Source: Takakia lepidozioides (Eukaryota > Streptophyta > Takakiopsida > Takakiales > Takakiaceae). From it: 64,000 nucleotides of DNA. The stretch is taken from NCBI GenBank assembly GCA_030704615.1, contig CM060733.1, forward strand, positions 69,938,001 to 70,002,000. Reading direction: 5' to 3'. A program made the translations under genes and the position numbers. The notes under the pieces are model-generated. The model worked only from the letters and a program-made list of their open reading frames with translations. It made no database searches and was not told where the DNA came from. Numbering within the stretch: the first letter of the stretch is position 1; each line of letters starts with the position of its first letter. Below are positions 43,860 through 53,263 of the stretch, in pieces.

Positions 43860-45251
43860 CGAGTTGGAGGTATAACAAGCATGATGCACGGAATGGACAA
43901 GAAACACGACGGGCACCCATGGTGTAGAACAAAAACATCCAATATTCAAAATGAGGACAAGCTTGTTTTCAGGAGAACAGTTTGCAATGGACACCTTAGG
44001 TGTGATAATTTGAATTGCAGACACTTTCTTCAGTCTGGGGTTCCACAATCAAAGCGAGTGGGAGGGTCTCGCGGAAAATCCATTTAAGCTTGGGACTGCT
44101 CCTCCAGCGGAAACCACTTTTGTTTGCAAATTCTGCAAACTAGTACCAACCTGTCTGGCACTGTGTGGAGCAAGAATGTACTATGTTGTCCACTGTTTGA
44201 AAACCATGACAAGAGCTTGTGTGCATTTCGGTTTCCATAACCATCCTGTCTCGAAGGGGGATTACAGGGAGAGTGTTGAGACAATATCGAGGTTGATTAA
44301 ACAGGAGTACAAGAGAAACCCATTCGCAACAACATCCGCAATTGTTCTTGGCGCAAGCAAGTCCTTCTTGGAAAGCCATATTTTGAGAGAAGGGGATTCT
44401 GTGGGGACTAAACTTGACGGTGCAGCACTCGACGTTGTCAGGATCATTTCTCCATGTTGAGTTCACCTAACATTCGTCATCAGATCAATGCATTGAGAAT
44501 GGGCTCTGGGATCAGAGGCTACATAGACAACATTTTGGAAATGAAACGACTAAACATGTACGACTACATCCAGGACAATGTTTTTCCAGGTCAAGGTGCC
44601 ATCAAAGTTTTTCTTTTCAAAATGTCGACTGCTGGGGAGGGTAGTGGGGTTAGCCTCGTGAAGCGGATGCAGAAGACTGATGACCTGCAGAATTGTTTTC
44701 TTATGTTTGATCATGTGAAACAAGTGAAAGATTGGACGACAATGGCTTGTCATGTGTACGATCCAGTGTACCAACGAGTTATGACAATTACAGTTTGTGA
44801 CATGCAATCCGAGGATACGGAATCCCAGAAGCTCATGTGGAATTCCCTTGTACGTGTTATGGGCTGCCATCTCCAAATTTCGCTGGTTTTATGGCAGATA
44901 GTGCTCAGGCGAATTTCAATGCAGTTCGAATTGTCTTTGGATCAAGCGACCCAAAAGTGCCAATGTCGGGAAGAGAGCGTACATGTCTATTCCATTGGAC
45001 ACAATCTTTGGAGAAACATACAAAATCGGACATCAAACCAGAGATGCAGACACAGCATCATAAATTGTGCAAAGAGTCAAAGATGCTAGAACAATGAAGG
45101 AGGCGGACACTTTGTTCTAGACAATTCGTGCTTGGTGGTTCTCTTCTAGAGCTGCATCGCTTGAGAGTATGAGAGCATTGGAAGATTGGCTGGCGTTTTG
45201 GCACTTCCGGTACAGACAGTGGGGAGCAGCCATGACAATGGTGCGAGGCTT
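43860..45251 (+). pseudogene. MULE (Mutator-like) transposase, N-terminal and core
   Basis: The start MMHGMDKKHDGHPWCRTKTS, a Cys/His cluster (CNGHLRCDNLNC) and, after a frameshift near 44,085, VCKFCKLVPTC form the N-terminal zinc-binding region. The region HFGFHNHPVSKGDYRES matches the plant MULE/FAR1-like N-terminus. The catalytic part has LMFDHVKQVKDWTTMACHVY (first Asp) and, in another frame from 44,837, NFAGFMADSAQANFNAVRIV (second Asp) and CLFHWTQSLEKHTK. Frameshifts at about 44,085, 44,455 and 44,860 and a TAG near 45,118 interrupt it. MULE transposases are DDE cut-and-paste enzymes. An intron (45,252-45,357) follows. Confidence 0.82.
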
Positions 45252-45357
45252 GTATTGCTAGCTTTATTCATACATTTACTTTCCAAATTTTGCTCTCCTT
45301 GCTTTCTTTATGTTGTTCCCTGTGCACTGTTCTGAAGTGTGGTTCTGCTCTTTGCAG

Positions 45358-46722
45358 AACATGTCCATCGAGGAAATGGCGGACATGCCATCTTGCAATT
45401 TGGCAGAGACTGTGCACAATGCATGGTTGCAACAGTCTGGGAAACGAGGTCGGGATTTGTATGTGGCAACAACAGATGATCTGATACGTGCCTTGCAACA
45501 ACAAACCAAATACAGTGATTTCTTGCGAGGAGGGGCTGGTGGCAAGGGTCCGGACAAACAGGAGTTGATGTTGCGTGCTGCAAACAGATCCGGGGATCCA
45601 AGCAAGATAGCACGGGCAGTGAGCATGTATGCCCAAGGAACGCCACTTGTTTCTAGAGTTCCACATCTTGAAGGGGAGGAGAGATTCGGCTCATGTAAGA
45701 GGAAATTGAACACCCCACCTGGTTCGGATTCCGATTCGCACAGGGCAGACCGTGATAACTTCTCGAAGCCTCGTGTTCCCCTGCATGGCAGATCCATGTC
45801 CGGAACCTCCATTCTGGAGGAACCTCCAACTCGACGGCAGGCTCCAGCATCTAACAATGCCACTGAAATGGTGCAGGAGAGAAACTACCCCCTTGATGTG
45901 CTGGAGTCCGCATGCCCCGACCACGTTTGGCACATAGAACGCACAAGTGCAGGGTCTCGTGTGAAATGTACAGCGATCAGGGCAACTAATTTCGAGAAGT
46001 GCACTTCATCTATATCCAGAGACGGTGCTCGGACTCCTGCTCCGACTTTCACGGGTTTGATGCGAACATACGACCAACCAGAAGCAAAGAACCACAAGTT
46101 CTGGTTCTGCGCAGACGATTGTGGTAGATGTGTGCATGGAACTGTGCGTCCTTCCGTGGTGATGAAGCCAGCTCCTCCAACCGTTTGGCCCGTCAAGGTG
46201 GGAACACATCTCTCAAGTCAGGAGATTGCAATGCTGGAGGAGGCAGGCTTTTCCCTTGCGAGACAACCCCTACTGCATACATGTGTTTCTACTTCTGCGT
46301 CCTCTCGGGTCCCCCCGGCAAATCCTCACTTGTGGCCAACCAAACGAGATGGAAAGTTGGCTCGGCGTTTCCCTCCAACCGCTGAACACTTCGGGAAAGT
46401 GGAGTCCGCAAGAATGCTCCAAGCTCGTGTTGCAAGCACCACGGAAGTGCCCAATCCAGGATATGGTCGGGTGTACACAATGATCACTTCGACATCTGTT
46501 GTTCATGACACGGCATACGACATCACGGTTTCCAATTTTCTCAATTGCACATGTCCTGATTTTGTGAATATGCTATCAACCAGTTTGGGCAAGAGAGGTA
46601 AATTCATACCCTGCAAACATTTGTATTTCGTATTTTTGAAGAGGATGGTTTGCGATCCCAAACGTGACAACTTCGTTCACCAGGCCACTCTGAGTTTCAA
46701 CGAGGTCGATACTCTATTGTAG
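45358..46722 (+). CDS. MULE transposase C-terminal exon with SWIM zinc finger
   Basis: After an acceptor at 45,357 (CTCTTTGCAG) a 455-residue frame is completely open. It begins NMSIEEMADMPSC. A Cys-rich module (FWFCADDCGRCVHG) lies near residue 260, and the SWIM-type finger (FLNCTCPDFVNML...KFIPCKHLYFVF, C-x-C...C-x-H) near residue 410, close to the stop at 46,720. SWIM fingers are standard C-terminal DNA/protein-binding modules of MULE transposases. This exon is intact while the upstream exon is frame-broken. I found no terminal inverted repeats for the element. Confidence 0.85.
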   Translation, partial: NMSIEEMADMPSCNLAETVHNAWLQQSGKRGRDLYVATTDDLIRALQQQTKYSDFLRGGAGGKGPDKQELMLRAANRSGDPSKIARAVSMYAQGTPLVSRVPHLEGEERFGSCKRKLNTPPGSDSDSHRADRDNFSKPRVPLHGRSMSGTSILEEPPTRRQAPASNNATEMVQERNYPLDVLESACPDHVWHIERTSAGSRVKCTAIRATNFEKCTSSISRDGARTPAPTFTGLMRTYDQPEAKNHKFWFCADDCGRCVHGTVRPSVVMKPAPPTVWPVKVGTHLSSQEIAMLEEAGFSLARQPLLHTCVSTSASSRVPPANPHLWPTKRDGKLARRFPPTAEHFGKVESARMLQARVASTTEVPNPGYGRVYTMITSTSVVHDTAYDITVSNFLNCTCPDFVNMLSTSLGKRGKFIPCKHLYFVFLKRMVCDPKRDNFVHQATLSFNEVDTLL

Positions 46723-46992
46723 CGGGGTACAACACATAGGTAGCATCAACTATGCCATGTGGTATATGGACGATCATGCTATGAAATGTGCAATTTGCAA
46801 CATTGTCATGGAAATTCAATTCAAATCAATTCGTTTGCAACATCGTCGGCGGTGCAATGATATGGCGTCCCTTATCCCTCCATTATCCTTCCAACTATAC
46901 TGAGTGAGCTTTGAGTGGCAACTTTTAAAAGCACCGGAAATGAACTCAACATTTAGTCCATGGATGGAAAGTGGTTCGCAAGAAGGAAACCT

Positions 46993-49904
46993 TCAGGTAT
47001 CTGGCTGAAGGTTAGCCACCTCCAAATTCGCGTGCGCCTTCACTGCTTCCACCGCTGTAATTCTCTTGGTGCTATTTCTTGTTTTTCGTGGCGGCATTGT
47101 CCACACGACATTGTTCACGTGGATCCATTGAGCAGGATCTGACGGGTTGTACTCCCATACTTTTGACCAACAGTCCCTGTACCTCTCAAAGTCTGAGGGG
47201 TTACCTCCTTTCTTCGGTCTCCACCACTCCACCTTCACTTTCTTAAAATTAGGATCTTCCCTTTCTCGGATGACATCTGAAATTGCCATTCCCATCCAGA
47301 CCGGGCACGTCGTTGGGTTATGAGGGCGAACGAGCACAAAAAACCCTTTCTCAATATCCTTGAACGGATTCAAGGGTATCCTTGGACGCTCGCACCTAGG
47401 GCCACAGTAAGTTTCGGGAACCTCATCCTCATCTTCCATATCTTCCAGTATCTGTGGTTGGATGCCATCCCTCCGATGGTTTGAGGACCAATTTGTTTTT
47501 GGCCAAAATCCCTCAAGAAGCTGAATACGATCCGGAATGTCCTGCATTGGCTTATCAAGTTCGACGAGAATATTTCCCCAGTATTGGTCATATTGTTCCA
47601 TTACACCCCGGTAATGATCGTCAAGCAACATTCCTTTGGTCCAAAAATCTCTGTATTTCTTAATACCATTTTTTATGAATGACTGTTTTTCTGAGGAGTT
47701 GTCCCCGACTCCCCATATCGGTTTTCTTGGAACGGCATCTGGGTCTCCTTCAGGGAGATTTGGAGTCCCATCAGGGTTGGACTTCCACATCTTAACGTTG
47801 GAGTTTGTAGGAAGCCACTCCGAATCAATAGCTGACTTCTTGTACTTCATAACGGGCCAGCCATCCGCATCCTTAAAAAACCAAAAGACGTGCATCTCTG
47901 AGATCCCAACCAAAGCCTCCTTTCCATCATGAATACAACCCTTAACAAACTTCTTGAGTCGGGAACCTCCTGAATGATTTGAGGAATGAATTGCATATCT
48001 TGGGAGATCATGAATGACCTCATCAAATCCGGAAGAATGTAGGTGCTGCGTTCCTTTAGCTTCTTCGAGAGATAGCTAAAGAATCCGTCAATATCCTCAT
48101 GGGTGTGCCCGACCATGAGAAAACCAAGCTGGATCTCTTCAAAGACATCTTTGGCAGTGAGGAGGGATAGAAAAACAAGCATCCATCTGTTTTTATTGTC
48201 CTTGGAGGAGTTGTCCATTTGCAAATAAAGTCGTCTAGGAAGTGGTCGAACACCACGTTTATCGTGCGGCCTGCAGGGTTTCAGAGCCTCCAAACATCTC
48301 GATTTACCTCTCATGAGCGTTTCAAAAAAATCATTTTGAACTTCAGTGTCGAAAATGTTCCTAGATTCCCGGCATGTTGGCTTTTCCAGTTGGCGCAGGC
48401 ACCGAGCCAGCGACCCTATTGTGAAGTTTGAATTGCCTTTTCCAGAACTCAAGGGAAAATTGAGCGTAAGCTCCATCACTGTGTCCGTGCGTAACCATTC
48501 CTGTCAATGAGACCGGCAACTGACCCAATCCCGAGACCATCTTGTTCGTCGCCTGTAGCCTCGGAATAGCCGTTTTCCTATGATCCATCTTATCGTGAAT
48601 AATACACAGGAACTCCTCCGGAATCATAACGGACTCATTCCTCCAGTTATGGTACAGCCTTCTACATGAATCTTGATGCCTCAAGTGCAAATCAAGCGCC
48701 CGCTTATGTGCGACATGATCGGAACTCCTCTTAATTGACTTCTTGATCAAGTTATTCAACATCTCGCATTCTGTGCACTTAGCAAAGGTGCTTCCTGTTT
48801 TTCAAACGTCCACGTTAGGAAATATTCGATTCCGTATACGGCTTATAGCTGGCTACGAGACTCCTTTCAAACTGAGCAGTCTGTTCGTCTGCACCCCAAC
48901 TCCCCAATAATGTCAACATCCACTAGGCAGTGGAGGTTCTACAAAGTGGAAGAACAAGAAAGCATGATGGCATCAAAAAGAATAAAATCAGCCACAGTAT
49001 TTTGAAAAAGGAAAAGAGGACAACGAATAAAAGTCACCTCGTTGGACTCCTCTCGAATTCTCTTCCAGTTCATTTCGGGTGGCAAAATTCTCAAAGTATC
49101 CCGACGTCCCTCTCCAATGCAACGTGTTTTGTGAGGCATAAGGTCAGTATTGGCATTGATAATGGATATGATGTTCCCCTCTGCCTGGAGTGTCCTTGGT
49201 CGAGGTCGCTTGACGCCACGATTTCCGTGGAAAGATGACAAACAGCCCTCTTTACTGAGCTTTTTGTACTCCATGTACGTTGACCTTCCAATTCCGTGTA
49301 TTATCCACCGTGCTTTCTTACAAACATCAACACCTTCTATCGTAACATACGACCTGCGTGATGACCCATCCATAATGTGAAGTCGTTTTGAAACATTCAA
49401 TCCAAGTTCTCTCCTCTCATCGAATGACGAACCCCAAAATGCAGTACGAATTGCCAAGGTTTTTCTCCAATCAAAATACTGGCAGCACTAAAGCTTGCAG
49501 CAAGGTTTGCTGCTCACCGACCTCACTTCATCCAAAGTAAGATTTTTCTTGCACTTTTTTGAGTCCTCCATATTGGATGGTTTCTTCTTCATAGTAAAAT
49601 GCCTGTATGCTGCTTTCTTTACGCATGTACCATGGTCGTCATTCTCCATGTCACTGCATGATCGTAGGAAATTTTCGAGATCAACAGAGAGTATCCGGCC
49701 ATTTTCAAGAAGTCTTGTTTTTGTTAACGACCATTTCACAATCGACATCAGTGAACCGGATTCTACAGAGATTGTTCTGGTGACCAGAACCCCAATATCG
49801 TCCTCTCCGAGTTTGTCATTCAGAATGATCTCGTTAGGAATGCATGCCTGAATTCGGCCTTCGAACAGGGCGTTTCCGTCCTCCCCAAGAAGAAGACACT
49901 GCAA
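46993..49904 (-). pseudogene. DDE/RNase H-like protein with MDN...GHTHEDID core
   Basis: Reading leftwards: a Lys/Cys-rich N-terminal region (49,904-48,939), an exon with CTECEMLNNLIKKS and IIHDKMDHRKTAIPR (48,780-48,480), then RRLYLQMDNSSKDNKNRW and FLMVGHTHEDIDGFFS (48,250-48,060). Asp in KMDHRKT, Asp in QMDN and His-Asp in GHTHEDID form the conserved core of a widespread, uncharacterised eukaryotic family (DUF7869, as I recall), which looks like an RNase H-fold transposase. A 306-residue C-terminal part (47,913-46,993) has a Trp-rich segment GFFVLVRPHN...VKVEWW that could be a chromatin-reader-like domain. Frameshifts at about 48,476 and 47,965 break it. At least one intron (near 48,870-49,048) holds the 24-nt palindrome. 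Confidence 0.65.
48915..48938. repeat. 24-nt palindrome, likely intronic
   Basis: AACATCCACTA, GG, CAGTGGAGGTT. On the minus strand an acceptor-like GGGGTGCAG follows about 35 nt downstream, so it is probably in an intron of the DDE-like gene. Confidence 0.85.
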
Positions 49905-50039
49905 GTTTCTCCAACAATCTCTCCCCAGACCTACAGGCAGATCCCCTTCAGTCTCACCGTTTGATGGAATTTCATTGCTTTTAGTGCTTTGTCCTTGATA
50001 ATCACTATCTTCTGTGATGGAATGACATCATGGGTTTCT

Positions 50040-50336
50040 TTAGGATGCTGAATCCACAGTTTCATGCGTGCGAACACAGGACACGTCCCACACAACTGGA
50101 GTCCCAATCGCCTCCTTCAATGTGTTAGCATCCATGTGCCGATAAGGCAGAGGACATGAGTCGAATGCGTCATCACAAAAGATCGGGGTAACTGAAATGG
50201 TGGACGAACACAAGTGGTATCCGTGGCAAGTTCCTTCCCCAGAAACATTCGGGCAATCTCCTGAGGCAACAACTGAAGGAGATCCAGGAAGCGACAGAAA
50301 CACCCTTTGGCCTACTTGGAACCCCATGAAGTTAGT
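50040..50336 (-). CDS. Possible N-terminal exon of the DDE-like gene
   Basis: Non-repetitive minus-strand frame (VGQRVFLSLPGSPSVV...GDCPNVSGEGTCHGYH...) ending at TAG/TAA near 50,040. It lies between the palindrome at 50,337 and the next ORF of the DDE-like gene on the same strand. No domain recognised. Confidence 0.35.
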   Translation of the reverse strand, partial: TNFMGFQVGQRVFLSLPGSPSVVASGDCPNVSGEGTCHGYHLCSSTISVTPIFCDDAFDSCPLPYRHMDANTLKEAIGTPVVWDVSCVRTHETVDSAS

Positions 50337-50360
50337 AACCTCCACTGGGCAGTGGAGGTT
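50337..50360. repeat. 24-nt palindrome, perfect arms
   Basis: AACCTCCACTG, GG, CAGTGGAGGTT. All 11 base pairs match. It is upstream of the DDE-like coding region. Confidence 0.95.
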
Positions 50361-50604
50361 CAGTAAAATCCTATTACAGGACGGAAGATTAACTGAAGGA
50401 AAGAACGTCGTGACACCGAAAGGAGAAACTTTAAGTATAACTTTCTCGACGGTTCTGAATAAGAAAAACAATATGGTTTGAAAAAGTAAAGTCAATGTCT
50501 GGATGTACACTGGGACTGATGAAAAACAATTGGAATTAAATTGGAGTATGAGGGCGGAGTATAGACTACATCTATCTGAATTGTCAGATGAAGTCACAAA
50601 TGCC

Positions 50605-50628
50605 AACCTCCACTGGACAGTGGAGGTT
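50605..50628. repeat. 24-nt palindrome, perfect arms
   Basis: AACCTCCACTG, GA, CAGTGGAGGTT. It is 245 nt from the previous copy. Confidence 0.95.
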
Positions 50629-50729
50629 GGATGATATCTGTTGATGAAATCAACCACATGGATGAACAATGGATAATGAAGAAGCCCTCTGTAGATGAAT
50701 AATTGATTCTATGGATGGATGAATATTAA

Positions 50730-50753
50730 TGTGGCGACTGCCCAGTGGAGGTT
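50730..50753. repeat. 24-nt palindrome, one arm decayed
   Basis: TGTGGCGACTG, CC, CAGTGGAGGTT. The right arm is perfect; the left arm keeps only its inner bases. Confidence 0.8.
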
Positions 50754-50759
50754 TGGGAG

Positions 50760-52480
50760 TAACTTTAGACAAACAAAAGCAAGTTTAGCTGGTGCACATG
50801 GAGAGTACACAAAAAAATGAGTATCATACTATCCTACGTGAGAAATTTGCAATTGACACATGAGACTAAGGAAGCAGGGAGAGACTCAGAGGCTGCTTCA
50901 GAAGTACCCTATGGGCAGAGTGGTGCAGGACAGGCAAAGAGGTACACGTTGTCCAGAGAGGTGCAGGATGTCCAGAGAGGTGCGTGAGAGAAAAGAAGCG
51001 AGTGAGAGGTTCACAGTGGGAAGTTGGTGCTGTGTGGAGTCGGACGTGATATAGAGGTGACATGTAATTTTCATCTTTGAATCGCTCCAATGGCAGTGTG
51101 GTATGCTTTCTCCTGGATCGATTGTGGCCACCGTGGATTAAGGCGGAATCGAACGGCTTATTTCAACTCGTGAAATCACAGCTTCATTGAAAGTGTGCAC
51201 AATTTTCCATTTATTGACAACAGCCATTGTCACATTAATTATGGAACAAACGATAACGGCCGCGATCAGACTGAATTCTAGTGTACTTGTACGTTAGTAG
51301 GACTACATGTCTGGCATCATTATCGTGCGGCTCTGACAGCAGACTCTGGAATAAGCGTGAAGGATGTCGATTCTGACAAGTGGCCTGGAGAAATGAAGTC
51401 AGGCGGCTAATCGCCACAACTAATTCTGGACTGCCGTGCCTTGCCGTGCCTTGCTTTCTTGCACATGTTTAATGTAGGGATGGACCCCTCGTGTCGGGTA
51501 TCCCTCGATAAATGGGCAGTCCCTATGGTGGCTCTGGACCTTAAATCAAGGAATGCCCGACACGGGGGGCCATCTACTATCCTTAAAGCCGTATGTCACA
51601 TGGCACTTGCAGGTGTTGTCAGGGAATATTGACGCCTGGCGGCTAACAACCAAAAGTGATTGTGGACGGCTCATAATGAGAGAATGATTATAGAGTGTGA
51701 GGAATCCGTAGGTACAGCGCTATGTCCTCTGGCAGATTGAGTTCGAAACGACTGCCTAGGCGTGTCACGTGGGTGGTCACATGGGCGTTTAGGGCGTGGG
51801 TTAAGGTTTGGTGGCTTCAAATCTATTTTAAGATTTTTGTAAGCGTGAGGGTTGCAGAGTCTGACCAATGGCGTGATTACAGTCATTTCATTCTTTTCTC
51901 ATTCGTATGTCCGGTCGTCTGTCCAAACGTGTGTGCATTTGTCATTCAATTTGGAACAAAAATTGAAATAATTTCATCTGTGTGGATGGACAGAATTAAT
52001 GTTAGTTTGCGTGGATGTGGCAGAACATCCATTTGGGCCGCGCGACCGTTCGATTTCGGACGGAGGTGATGGTTCAGATCATTCTTGAAGGTCGCTTGTA
52101 AAGGGTGCACTCTTTGAGCCCGACCTTTGGGCTTCTTATTTTATACGCGTAAGCGCTGCGCAAGTGAGAGCTTGACTGTTGAGAGAGGAGAGCGTGAAAG
52201 GGAATAGTTTTGGAGCGCAGAGAGAAAGAGACTGTACACTGGAGCATGGAGAGAAAGAGAGCAGATTTGATCGAGTGCAGAGAGAGCAGAGGGTGAAAGG
52301 TGAGAGAGTGAAATAGGTGAAATTTGAAGAGCGAGGAGGAGAGACAGGACAGTGGCGAGTGGAGATTGACGAGTGCAGAGGCGAGAGCACAGTGCAATTA
52401 CCGGCAGGCGGAGGTGCGGAAGAGAGTATCAAACGAAGGACCGTGGTTGCAGGGGCACCAAAATGGCCGGCACAAGCAGG
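50760..52480. other. No gene recognised; GA-rich stretch near the end
   Basis: No domain-bearing ORF. At 52,160-52,390 the plus strand is GAGAGAGAG/GAGCAGAG-rich (a GA/CT tract like those near plant promoters). It ends at the left border of the CACTA element. Confidence 0.4.
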
Positions 52481-52490
52481 CACTACAACA
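52481..52490 (+). repeat. CACTA left terminal inverted repeat
   Basis: CACTACAACA, preceded by AGG. Confidence 0.88.
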
Positions 52491-53263
52491 TAACGCGGTA
52501 TATCTGACTGCGAGGCCGCGGTAGTCATGGTTTTCCTGACTTTGACCATGACTTCCCTATATTTTTGGACCAAATTGGGGCTTCACGTAGTCGTTGAAAT
52601 GACTATGTGACTACGTAGTCCTCTGGGTGACTACGTTGGTAGACTTCGTCATGACTGCATGGCTCCGCAATAGACGGAAGGTTGGTCAATGATGGTTGAC
52701 CAGCGCGAGCTCACCACCAAATAGTCGTTGGAATGGCTTCTAGTGTGAAGCCTGGTAGCCAAAAGGTTATTTTTAAAAAAAAAATTGCTTATAGGGTTGC
52801 CCATTAGATGGCTGGGACTTAGTTTTTTTTTCTTTTTTGTCCTGCGCGGTTTCTTAGTATCGAGCTGTTGTGTCATGGAACGCAAGGATCGCAGGATAGG
52901 GCGTGGGATGGAGGCTTTGTATTTCGCTACTGATGTGGGGCGAAGCGCAACCTACACCGCAACCGCAATGGGCTCTTGGCTCCTATTAGTACCATGATGT
53001 GGTATTCTTCCTGATGTTTACAAGTTCTTGGGAGAGTCAGCTTGGCTTGGCAGTCCGTGTTTCAATTTTACCTTTGCGGAAAAGGGTAAAAGGTCCATGG
53101 TGACATTGTCAAATTTAGGGTATCCAGAAACAGATGTGGTAGTATTGAGGATACAAAGGGAGTGTTTGAGAATATGGCTGAACGAACCTAGAGTGTGATG
53201 ATCGCAGGATATGCCCCAGCATGGATGCGGGATGGAGGCATTGGAGACCTATGAACAAATGAT

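Noticed and set aside
43848-43868. CCTCCAC...GTTGGAGG inverted repeat resembling the 24-nt palindrome
   Set aside because: Shorter, with different centre and arms, and located at the MULE/gypsy border in apparent coding sequence; treated as chance.
52160-52390. GA-rich stretch as a promoter for the PPR gene
   Set aside because: It is outside the CACTA element that carries the gene and has no defined start site; left as a simple sequence.
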